This document shows positions 54,038 to 63,100 of a stretch of 64,000 nucleotides of DNA, in pieces. The DNA lies in assembly GCA_018660685.1 (NCBI GenBank), contig JABJJW010000012.1, positions 310,001-374,000 of the forward strand, written 5' to 3'. The notes under the pieces were generated by a model, which was given only the letters and a program-made list of their open reading frames with translations, ran no database searches and had not been told where the DNA came from. Each line of letters starts with the position of its first letter. Position 1 is the stretch's first letter. The translations under genes were made by a program, and so were the position numbers. The stretch is from Flavobacteriales bacterium (GTDB taxonomy: Bacteria > Bacteroidota > Bacteroidia > Flavobacteriales_G > Salibacteraceae).

Positions 54038-55413
54038 TGAGGGAAGGGTTGATTGAAACCTATATCAAAGCGGTCCGACGACTGCTTCCTTCCCCTTTCA
54101 CAATTGCCCTAATTCTTACAGGGTTCACCCTCGTTCTAGTTCTTGTCAAGCAAGTTGTTGGCTCTGGTACGTTTCAGCCTTTAACGACTATCGAGTGGTG
54201 GTCTAGTGGGCTTTGGAATGTTGGACTTATTGTCTTCGCATTTCAAATGATGCTCATGCTTGTGCTAGGCCATATACTGGCGCTGTCACCTTCTGTAGAT
54301 CGTTTGATACAACGGGTTTTAAAGTATTGCACTACAAGTGCCAATTCCGCCGCACTCGTCGCATTCTCTACCATGTTTGTTGGCCTGTTCAACTGGGGGT
54401 TAGCCCTGATTTTCGGGGCAATTTTCGCTTACAAAGTCGGCAAGAAGGCCGAAACTGAAGGCCTCGCCATTAACTATCCATTGGTTGGAGCCGCGGGTTA
54501 TTCAGGACTCATGATTTGGCATGGAGGACTATCTGGATCTTCCTTGATTAAAGTTGCGGAACCTGGTCATCTGGCAGGTTTGATGGGAGATTCTTACCAA
54601 ACCATATTACCTAATATGATCTCCCTTGGGAGTACTGTATTTTCTTGGATGAACATCGTATGTTCCATACTCCTGCTCGTCGTGGTTCCGTTTACAATGT
54701 ACTGGCTTGGAAAGCGCACCCATTCCGAGATACCGTCGTTTTCAAAATTGCCAGAAGAAATTCCAAAGGAAGAAACTCAAATTGGAGCCGAGCGATTTGA
54801 CAACGCGCGCGTCGTTTCTCTAATCGCTGGATTATTTGTTTTGATCGCGGTTGTGGTTGAAGGAATAAAAACGGAAGGTGAAATTTTAAATTTCTTTAAT
54901 CCGAACAACATCAACCTGCTCCTACTCGCACTCTGCTTAGTAAGTCATCGAAGTATAAATGCCTTTCTCAAAGCAACTGAGGAGGCTATTTCAGGAGCGT
55001 CCGGAATCTTGATTCAATTTCCACTCTATTTCGGAATTCTAGCGCTTATGAATCAAAGTGGGCTGATCACAAATATTTCAGATTTCTTCATTTCGATTTC
55101 GAACGAATGGACTTACCCAATTCTGACCTTTATAAGCGCTGGTTTGGTAAACATCTTCGTACCAAGCGGTGGTGGTCAATGGGCGATTCAGGGGCCCATC
55201 ATCATTCAGTCTTCGTTGGAATTGGGAGTGCCATTGAATAAGAGCATTTTAGCATTAGCCTATGGCGATCAAATAACAAACATGCTGCAGCCCTTTTGGG
55301 CTCTGCCTTTATTGGGCATCACAAAACTCAAAGCAAGAGATATTCTTCCGTACACGCTCGTAATCTTCCTAGCGGGCAGTCTTGTTTTCTTGACGGTGCT
55401 TTTGCTGTTTTAG
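54037..55413 (+). CDS. short-chain fatty acid transporter, AtoE family
   Basis: Inner-membrane permease of 458 residues. It begins MREGLIETYIKAVRRLLPSP, followed by about a dozen hydrophobic helices. Landmarks are FSTMFVGLFNWGLALIFGA, LIWHGGLSGSSLIKVAEPGH and NIFVPSGGGQWAIQGPII, typical of AtoE-type proteins. It would take up acetoacetate, butyrate or related acids, which would feed the beta-oxidation thiolase elsewhere in the window. Its stop overlaps the convergent glycosyltransferase stop by 4 bp (TTAG). Confidence 0.88.
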   Translation: MREGLIETYIKAVRRLLPSPFTIALILTGFTLVLVLVKQVVGSGTFQPLTTIEWWSSGLWNVGLIVFAFQMMLMLVLGHILALSPSVDRLIQRVLKYCTTSANSAALVAFSTMFVGLFNWGLALIFGAIFAYKVGKKAETEGLAINYPLVGAAGYSGLMIWHGGLSGSSLIKVAEPGHLAGLMGDSYQTILPNMISLGSTVFSWMNIVCSILLLVVVPFTMYWLGKRTHSEIPSFSKLPEEIPKEETQIGAERFDNARVVSLIAGLFVLIAVVVEGIKTEGEILNFFNPNNINLLLLALCLVSHRSINAFLKATEEAISGASGILIQFPLYFGILALMNQSGLITNISDFFISISNEWTYPILTFISAGLVNIFVPSGGGQWAIQGPIIIQSSLELGVPLNKSILALAYGDQITNMLQPFWALPLLGITKLKARDILPYTLVIFLAGSLVFLTVLLLF

Positions 55414-56504
55414 ACTCTTTGAGTTCGGCCCTTCCAAATAAAGGTTGGCTTAACCAAAGACGCTGATGCCATGACCAGCACGTAAATTGGGTAAATCAGG
55501 CTGAGCAAAATTGCGTGGCGCAGATCTACTCTTTCGTTCAGTCTGGCAAACCAGATTGTGTGATGTGACAGCTCCACGAGGAATCGAATCCCCAAATAAA
55601 GTATTGACCATATCCACATCTCTTGAAGAAACATCCATCCTAGTGTGTACAGATGAAGGACCGAGAGACAGAACAAGGTTGCCGAAAACATAGCTGCTCT
55701 CGTTCCCTGCTTTTGCTGCTTAGACAACCATCGTAAGCGCTGGTTCCAATGCGAGCTCCAAGATGGATTAGCTTTCGTAATTACGGCTGCATCCTTCGAA
55801 TAGCACTGAGCTCGATCCTCAGCAGGCAGGGCCGTTGCGAAGAAGACATCATCTCCACTCACATTTTCATTCTTTAGGGACTCTCCAAAGAGATCTAAAA
55901 CAGAATGGTGTAATAGCATATTTGCGCCATTCACCATAACAGGGATTCCTCGACTAAACAAGCTTTGAGAGACAACCTGATTATTCAAATGCTCATGTCT
56001 TTCGATACCAGCGAACAGCGTATTCCCTTTGATTAATACTGGTCCAAAAACGGCCTTTGAACCACTCGATTGACATGTCGCTATCATCCGCTGAATCGTT
56101 GTTGGACCAACCTCACAATCCGCGTCGGTCAGATAAATCCATTCTGAACTGACTTGCTCAAGGCCGACCTTTAGTGCGTGCTTTTTACCCTGGACTGATG
56201 GCTCCAAAACTGTCATCTCAAGTCTTGACATTTCCGATGCTGCCTCCTTGGCTGTCCTCACTGTTTCATCGGAACTCGAATCATCCACAAGGATGACATT
56301 CAGATTTTGCTCGAGACCAATAGAACCATTGAGTGACTTCAGAAGTTGAGCAATGTTTTGCTGCTCGTTTCTCACCGCTACAAGAACTGAAACCGTCTGT
56401 TCAATCTCATTTTGCTCTACATCCACAGGCCTTTTATCAAGACCGTATGAAATCCAGATGAAGAAAAGAAACCAAAGAAAAAGAGCAAGTAGAATAAGGA
56501 TCAT
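55410..56504 (-). CDS. membrane-anchored glycosyltransferase family 2
   Basis: Processive-type GT2 of 364 residues. An N-terminal membrane helix (ILILLALFLWFLFFIWISYG) precedes the GT-A domain: SVLVAVRNEQQNIAQLLKSL, ILVDDSSSDET, the DxD motif in YLTDADCEVG, and NQRLRWLSKQQKQG with the QxxRW signature. C-terminal helices follow. It starts 4 bp inside the UPF0104 gene end. The pair could build or move a lipid-linked glycan. Confidence 0.88.
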   Translation of the reverse strand: MILILLALFLWFLFFIWISYGLDKRPVDVEQNEIEQTVSVLVAVRNEQQNIAQLLKSLNGSIGLEQNLNVILVDDSSSDETVRTAKEAASEMSRLEMTVLEPSVQGKKHALKVGLEQVSSEWIYLTDADCEVGPTTIQRMIATCQSSGSKAVFGPVLIKGNTLFAGIERHEHLNNQVVSQSLFSRGIPVMVNGANMLLHHSVLDLFGESLKNENVSGDDVFFATALPAEDRAQCYSKDAAVITKANPSWSSHWNQRLRWLSKQQKQGTRAAMFSATLFCLSVLHLYTLGWMFLQEMWIWSILYLGIRFLVELSHHTIWFARLNERVDLRHAILLSLIYPIYVLVMASASLVKPTFIWKGRTQRV

Positions 56505-57481
56505 CGCGGCTTAAAGATGCGATATGTAAACAACACGCACGCACCAATAAGCGCCGGTATAGCCACGTTGATGGTCCACACAAATAGAACCGCATAGGTG
56601 ACCATGGCTAAGTCAACATCGAAGAGCTGGAAATATGAAAGTGCCATCGATTCCCTGAGCAGTATTTCAGGAACCGGGAGGAATGGAACCAAGGTCGTTG
56701 AAAACAACGTGAGAGCTGAAGCTCCTCCAATGGCCCACCAATCTGTTGACTCAAGAAGGAGGTAGAAGACAATTAGGTATTGAGCGAGGAAGGTCGAGAA
56801 TCGAAATAGAGACAGCAGATATAGCTGGTGAAGCATAGCTGATGGAATCTCACTGAATACATCCAAATGCCGTTTGTACTTCTTCAAAAACTTGATCTTC
56901 AAAAGAATCGTAGAAAATAGTTCAATTCTCAAATAGAGAAAGAGCGTGGTCAGGAAAAAGAGAAATAGGACTACTTGGAAGATGAGCGTGGGCAATATTC
57001 CTAGCGCTTGTTCACCAATTCTGCTTAGAAGGAAGATCATCCCTCCTACTCCAAAAGTCACCGTTGCCATAGTCTGAGACAAGCCATTCACAAAAGCCAG
57101 TAAAGAAGCTTTCACCCGGCGCTCTGGGCTTAAAGCAAGTATTCGTCCGATGAACTCACCAATTCTATTCGGAGAAAACACACCGACCGTGACACCGCTG
57201 AGCACTCCCTTCACTGCGGTCGTCCACCGAATCGAAAATTGTGTTTCCACCAACCATTTCCATTTGAGCACTTCAATGCCCCAATTGACTGCCATCACAA
57301 CAAGGACAAGACTCCCTAAGGCAGTAAGATGAATTATTGAAAAGGATGAGAAACTGAACGCTTGCAATTCAAGACCCACAACTGAGTTTTGAAGTTTCGA
57401 GACGATGTACCAAATGGCAGCGGTAGAAATAAAGAGCTTCAAACTCCACGAGCTCAACCGTCGAATAACGCTCAAGTCCAT
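56501..57481 (-). CDS. UPF0104 / lysylphosphatidylglycerol synthase-like membrane protein
   Basis: Polytopic membrane protein of about 326 residues. I use the ATG at 57481 (MDLSVIRRLSSWSLKLF), which leaves 67 bp for the divergent ruvC promoter; the frame extends to an ATG at 57550 with a hydrophilic 23-residue extension. Helices such as FISTAAIWYIVSKL, the GVLSGVTVGVFSPNRIGEF motif and later LFSTTLVPFLPVPEILLRES fit the family. Members flip or modify lipids, but this one lacks the soluble synthase domain. It overlaps the glycosyltransferase by 4 bp. Confidence 0.82.
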   Translation of the reverse strand: MDLSVIRRLSSWSLKLFISTAAIWYIVSKLQNSVVGLELQAFSFSSFSIIHLTALGSLVLVVMAVNWGIEVLKWKWLVETQFSIRWTTAVKGVLSGVTVGVFSPNRIGEFIGRILALSPERRVKASLLAFVNGLSQTMATVTFGVGGMIFLLSRIGEQALGILPTLIFQVVLFLFFLTTLFLYLRIELFSTILLKIKFLKKYKRHLDVFSEIPSAMLHQLYLLSLFRFSTFLAQYLIVFYLLLESTDWWAIGGASALTLFSTTLVPFLPVPEILLRESMALSYFQLFDVDLAMVTYAVLFVWTINVAIPALIGACVLFTYRIFKPR

Positions 57482-57548
57482 CTGTTTAGAACTTTTAGAA
57501 CGTAAATTTTCTGCCCTGTTCGACTCTTTTATCTTCGAGAAAGTATTC

Positions 57549-58115
57549 ATGAGTTCCTCCAACCGTACATTCAAAGAAAAGATAATTCTAGGTATCGACC
57601 CCGGAACAAACGTGATGGGTTATGGTGCTGTACTAGTGCAAGGCCAAGAATTAAGTCATGTAAGTATGGGTGCAATTCATTTGAAAGATCCAGACCCAGC
57701 CATCAAACTCAAGATGATATTCGAAAAGACACTTTGGCTTATCGATGAAAACAAACCGGATGAAATGGCCTTTGAGGCGCCCTTCTTTGGGAAGAATGTT
57801 CAATCCATGTTGAAACTAGGCCGAGCTCAAGGTGTTTCAATGGCTGCCGCACTCTATCGCGGATTGCCAATCGCCGAATACAGCCCAAGAAAGGTAAAAC
57901 AATCGATCACCGGAAGTGGAGCTGCATCTAAGGAACAAGTCGCCAAAATGCTACAATCCTTGCTCAAATTGGAAACCCTACCAAAAAGCCTCGACGCGAC
58001 AGATGGGATGGCGGTTGCATTGTGCCATCACTTTCAGTCCACGAGTCCGATAAGTTCATCTAAAGGGAAAAGTTGGGATGCTTTCATCAAAAGCAATCCA
58101 GACAGAATAAGTTAA
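57549..58115 (+). CDS. ruvC: crossover junction endodeoxyribonuclease RuvC
   Basis: Holliday-junction resolvase of 188 residues. The ATG at 57549 (MSSSNRTFKEKIILGIDPGT) gives the family length; the open frame extends upstream to 57405 within the UPF0104 gene. Catalytic acids are D17 in GIDPGTN, the glutamate in AFEAPFFGKN, and the pair in DATDGMAVALCH. The KSITGSGAASKEQVAKML region is characteristic. Its stop overlaps that of the convergent HIT gene by 4 bp (TTAA). Confidence 0.95.
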   Translation: MSSSNRTFKEKIILGIDPGTNVMGYGAVLVQGQELSHVSMGAIHLKDPDPAIKLKMIFEKTLWLIDENKPDEMAFEAPFFGKNVQSMLKLGRAQGVSMAAALYRGLPIAEYSPRKVKQSITGSGAASKEQVAKMLQSLLKLETLPKSLDATDGMAVALCHHFQSTSPISSSKGKSWDAFIKSNPDRIS

Positions 58116-58507
58116 AAGGCATTTGCGATTTTAACTCGAATATCTTCAAACTCTTCCGTGCTCAGCGAAAGCTTTGGTCGAGAGAAATCCAAATCTGATA
58201 TTGAATTAATGGGCACCAGGTGAATGTGGGCATGTGGCACCTCAAGGCCGATGACTGAGACCCCGATTCGTTCGCACGGAATAACTTTTTCTATGGCTTT
58301 AGCCACCTTTTTAGAAAAGACCAAATACTCACTGAGGATTTCTGGTTCAAGATCGAATATGTAGTCAATCTCAATCTTGGGAATGACCAAAACATGGCCT
58401 TTTGCTAACGGGTTGATATCAAGGATGGCAAAAAATTCGTCGCTCTCAGCAACAAAATGGCCTGGAATTTCTTTAGATAATATTTTCGAAAAAATGCTCG
58501 GCATCAA
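58112..58507 (-). CDS. HIT family protein
   Basis: Histidine-triad nucleotide hydrolase of 131 residues. The triad is in GLEVPHAHIHLVPINS; the N-terminal half has FSKILSKEIPGHFVAESDEF and the GHVLVIPK segment. Such proteins hydrolyse nucleoside phosphoramidates. It starts inside the greA stop (4-bp overlap). Confidence 0.92.
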   Translation of the reverse strand: MMPSIFSKILSKEIPGHFVAESDEFFAILDINPLAKGHVLVIPKIEIDYIFDLEPEILSEYLVFSKKVAKAIEKVIPCERIGVSVIGLEVPHAHIHLVPINSISDLDFSRPKLSLSTEEFEDIRVKIANAF

Positions 58508-58977
58508 CGAGTAATTTCTAGAATTTCAAATTTCATCACTCCGTTTGGTACTTCAATCTCCGCTACGTCACCGAGCTTTTTGCCCAACAGACCTTTTCCT
58601 ATTGGAGAGTCTACTGAAATCTTTCCAGAACGAAGGTCTGCCTCATTTTCGGCAACAACTGTATACGTCATCTCTTTGTTCATCGCCAAGTTCTTGATCC
58701 GAACTGTAGAGAGAATCAACACTTTTTCATTGTCCAGCTGAGATTCATCGATGATCTGTGCATTGCTGATACCATCTTCAAGTTTGGCGATTTTCATCTC
58801 AAGCAGGCCTTGTGCTTCCTTCGCTGCATCATACTCAGCGTTCTCACTAAGGTCCCCCTTATCTCTGGCCTCACCAATCTGCTTAGAAATGGCAGTCCGT
58901 TGAACAGTCTTCATTTCATGCAGCTCATCTTTCAACTTCTTCAATCCCTCTTCGGAATAATAAGATACTTGTGCCAT
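58504..58977 (-). CDS. greA: transcription elongation factor GreA
   Basis: RNA polymerase rescue factor of 157 residues. The ATG at 58977 (MAQVSYYSEEGLKKLKDELH) is the family start; an upstream in-frame ATG at 59019 is rejected. The N-terminal coiled coil (about 1-75) includes IGEARDKGDLSENAEYDAAK with the acidic tip, and the C-terminal FKBP-like domain ends GLLGKKLGDVAEIEVPNG. It acts in the polymerase channel to promote transcript cleavage. It overlaps the HIT gene by 4 bp. Confidence 0.95.
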   Translation of the reverse strand: MAQVSYYSEEGLKKLKDELHEMKTVQRTAISKQIGEARDKGDLSENAEYDAAKEAQGLLEMKIAKLEDGISNAQIIDESQLDNEKVLILSTVRIKNLAMNKEMTYTVVAENEADLRSGKISVDSPIGKGLLGKKLGDVAEIEVPNGVMKFEILEITR

Positions 58978-59058
58978 GAATTTCGATTTGTAATAATTGA
59001 AATACAAAGGAACCGCCAACCAGCGGTTCCATCTGCGAAAATATATGTAATAATTTAA

Positions 59059-60147
59059 TTAGATGCGTAAGCGCAACCCAAAGCTATGAGTACCTCCTAG
59101 CGGATTCGCAAAGCGATATGAGTAGTCGAAACTAAAGCCGCTTTCAGCTTTCCCTTTGAAAGGGAGCATCAATGACATTCCAACCGTTGGACCTGTGTTA
59201 GCATTTACTCGACCTCCATTTCCTAAAGCCGAGAAACCTTTTGCTTCATAGACTAAACCACCTCTCACGGCAACGTAGTTCTTATATCCAAACTCCACGC
59301 CTCCACGCAATTGATCTTGAGAAAAGGAATTTGATGTGAAGGTTCCAGCAACCGTGATCTTATAGTCTGAAGGCGCTTTTGCATCTTCCTCAGCCTCTTC
59401 TGCTGGAGTGGCTAATAGATAGATATCATACGCCGCACCGATATTCAGCAACGCTGGCATTTCAAAGCTTTCAGCTCTTTGGTTCAACGTGAATTCACCG
59501 TCCTGAAGTATTACAACTTGAGACAATCCATCTCCTTCGTACTTCATCTTTGGACCGACATTTCTCAATGCAATTCCGAATTTGATCCTGTCATTGTCTC
59601 CAGTTACATATCTAATTCCAGCATCCAATGCCATACCGTTTGCTGATACATTATTGATTGCCTCATTGACGACTCGGATTGCTCCACCACCGTGAATACT
59701 ATTAGAAAACGCATGACCATACCCAATTGTCATATTGAGATACTGAGGTCGGAACGTTCCTTGTCCACCATCAGGGTTAGCCGTCGTTGTGATTCCGATT
59801 TCTCCAAATGACATCGCATTGAAGCCAAGTCCTATTACTCCTTGTTCGCCAACTCTCTGTGCAAGGGCAAATGAGTTGATCGATATACCAGAGCCACTGA
59901 AAAGTTGAACATTGGTGAAATTGAACTCCGTCTTTCCGATACCGGTCAAACCTGAAATGTTCAAATTGAACGCTTCAACCCCAGAGGCAAATGCACTGTT
60001 GGCACCACCCATTCCGCTACTGCGAGCCCAAGGATTGATTAGCAATTCATTCGCTCCTGCCTGGCCAATTCGCTCCTTGTTCCCTGCGAACCCAGCGAAA
60101 CACATTGATGCCAACGCGATACTTAATATATGCTTAGTCATTTTCAT
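59059..60147 (-). CDS. PorV/PorQ family outer-membrane protein
   Basis: Predicted outer-membrane barrel of 362 residues. A signal peptide (HILSIALASMCFAGFAG) is followed by the diagnostic start GANELLINPWARSSGMGGAN and GVEAFNLNISGLTG. The remainder alternates as a barrel and ends FGLRLRI. In type IX secretion PorV carries cargo with C-terminal signals at the outer membrane. The preceding gene encodes a giant secreted protein and ends only 18 bp upstream, so this is probably a dedicated partner rather than the genome's main PorV. Confidence 0.88.
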   Translation of the reverse strand: MKMTKHILSIALASMCFAGFAGNKERIGQAGANELLINPWARSSGMGGANSAFASGVEAFNLNISGLTGIGKTEFNFTNVQLFSGSGISINSFALAQRVGEQGVIGLGFNAMSFGEIGITTTANPDGGQGTFRPQYLNMTIGYGHAFSNSIHGGGAIRVVNEAINNVSANGMALDAGIRYVTGDNDRIKFGIALRNVGPKMKYEGDGLSQVVILQDGEFTLNQRAESFEMPALLNIGAAYDIYLLATPAEEAEEDAKAPSDYKITVAGTFTSNSFSQDQLRGGVEFGYKNYVAVRGGLVYEAKGFSALGNGGRVNANTGPTVGMSLMLPFKGKAESGFSFDYSYRFANPLGGTHSFGLRLRI

Positions 60148-60165
60148 TTTCCTTCACTTTGGTGA

Positions 60166-63100
60166 TTAGAACGAGTTCAGGTCGATTGGACGTAGAACAC
60201 CAAACCACTTCAATATTTTCTCTCCAAGACCCGGTGCTTCTACATGAATTATGTAGAGACCACTCGCGATCGTTATGTTGTCTTGATTCTTCAGATCCCA
60301 ATCAATACTGGTTGCTGTAGGATCATCTTTATCGTAAGTCCTTACGAGCGTACCATTCACTGTGAAAATGTTGATGGTACACACTTCCGGAAGATTGATC
60401 AGTTTCACTACGTAATCCAAACGCTGCTCTTCATAGGAGCTATAGGCGTAGTATGGATTCGGCACCGCCTTAATTTCATCAAGAGCATCAGTTCCCAGTG
60501 AATCTGAAATTGTTGGAGCAACTTTGTACGTATTGAAGTTGTACAATGGAAGGCCACGATTCACCGTCTCGACCATTCTCAAGCCAGCACCTGAAGTAGA
60601 CACAAATCCAGCTTCAACCGCTTTAAAGGCGCCTCCTTTATAGTACCGAACAGAATCCTGAACAATGATGGTTGAGTCACCTGACTGAACTTCAAAATCT
60701 TGATTCACGGTCACACGACCATCCGATACATAGTACTGACCACCACTCGCAATTGAAGTTGCATCAACGAAGTCTGTACTAGGAGAATAAGGACGATACT
60801 TAGAAGCAGCGCGTAATTGGATAGTAACACCGTTACTATCTGAATCACCCCATAATTGACCATTCTCGGCAACCAGAGGGTATCCGACCCATGCTCCTGC
60901 TCGGAACACAGACATGAACCCTTGGTAAGCTTCTTCGTTTGGATTGATAATATTAGGATTGTTTGTTGGGTCAAACGTCGCCATGTTTCCATATGCGTAC
61001 GAACCACCATCATAAGACGGCATTAGTCTGCGTGGTTTACCTAACTTCTGACCATCTTCTGCGTTGTTTCTGAACACGTACACCATGTGCATTCCTCCAT
61101 AACGAAGTTCACCCCATAGTTCTTCAGCAACTTTATCGGTTGGATTCCACTGCATGTCTCGCCCATTTTCACCGGCAAGCCAAGAATTCTCAGAGAATGC
61201 CATATTCAATCGCTCACCTGTTTCCACGTCCACTGCATATCCAGGGAACCATCCCATACCATATGATAAACCTTCCAAGGCAGCCAAATTGTAACCGATA
61301 CTGGCGAAGTAGTCTTTGTCAGACTGACGCATGTTGGCAATCATTGAGGTAGTCAATACTTGATCACCGAAGTATGTTGCCTCCTCTAAATTCACTCCTG
61401 ACTCAAACTGGTTCAATCCATTTTTGTCAACGGATAAGCCGCGACGAAGTTCGCCTCTAACAATATCACCTTCATTAAGGAAGGCAACATCCCCTGCCTC
61501 AATCACCGGACAGCGAGTCCATTTGTTCTTGTCTTTTGTAAAAATGACGTCAACACTAGGCGTATTATGCAATCCAGCATTGTTACGCATGTCCTCAGCA
61601 AACTTCATTGCAGAAGTAACGCTTGTTCCAGCGAAGAACGGTACAGGATGTGCCGTATCAAAGCTTGCAAGTGCCCATGGGGACCAAGTTCTTCCGGCAA
61701 TATTCTCCCAGTCTTGTGCTGAGTCACACGGAACTTCGTTGGCATTATCCAAGAAGCAGTCCGTACAAGGAATCTCAAGCGTCGCAGCCGCGTCTGGATA
61801 GTACGTTCCCGCCTTAATCCAGTTGAAGTCGCAATCAGCATCTTCATCGATGATACCACCTAACCACTGATCAGTTTGATCATCGTACTCGATGTTGAAA
61901 CCAATATATCCATTGTTAATCGTTCCTTCTTCGTTCGCTGCGAAACCAGGACCCACTGAAAGTGAAAGGCCAAGATCAAACAAGACTTGCTCATTATTCT
62001 GTCGAATAGTCTGGTCCGCATAGATTGTATCTAGAGGAGTTTCAGCGTTATTTCGCTCATATAATAACCAAGTAAGGTTGGAATAGTCCTGATTGGCGGT
62101 TGTATCAATAAACTTGATTGTAAACTCTCCTGGTTGGATTGTCAGAGGATCAACCACTTTCAAGGCAACCGGTCCTTCACCAGCCGCATACTTCAAGTTG
62201 GGCGAGGTCCAGTAATCTGGGCTTGCACCTGCAGACATCATAGAATCGATCTGATCCTCTTTGATATTCACATAGTTCCCACCGTTTCCACGTCCTTCAA
62301 CTCTAGTGATCTCAATTCCATCACCGTATTCGGCGTTCAATTGAATACCGTTGAACTCAATATCCGTCTTATGAGGAATGGCCGCATAAACTTGCACAGG
62401 CCCACTTGGAGATTTACGAGATGCCAAGTAAGGAATTTTCTGACCGTCCAATCTTGGTGGATCTGAAGATGGGTCATAGACTCCATCGACAAATTCGAGA
62501 TTTCCAAAACCATCACCATATCGGTTGTACGCATAAGCAATCACCATATAGTAGTATGTCTTGTGGTTGATCAACCGGATGTTGTCTACAGCGAATAGAT
62601 CCTGATCAATCTTAAACGTGTGACGAATCCCTTCGTTCGCTCCATCAACCTTGACAATCGGAACATCCTGACCAATCTGTGAGTTGTACTCATAGTTGAT
62701 CAACTTAGACACCCCATTGGCAATGTCAACTTGAGACATCAAACGTGCCTTATCTGGGTCGTTCAAGTCATTCGTACTAACTGTAGCATCTGCCAATTGA
62801 TAAATCTGATATCCTTCAAACTTGTACGTGGCAAATACAGACTTCTCTTTAGGAGTCAGACGTACATCGTTCTTACCATCATCATTTGTATCAATTGAAT
62901 CCGGTGCTGCGAGGAATGGATCAACTGCTTCGAACCCTTCATTGAAGTTGTTCGAATTGATTCCATTGGACAGCATAAGAATAACTTCCTTGTCCAATTC
63001 TTGAACTGTAACATCTGGAGCATCAGGACCGTCAAGAATCTCAAAGCAAGAATCAAATAATGCTTGAGTCTTATCATCGGCCTTTCTCATGTCTTCAACA

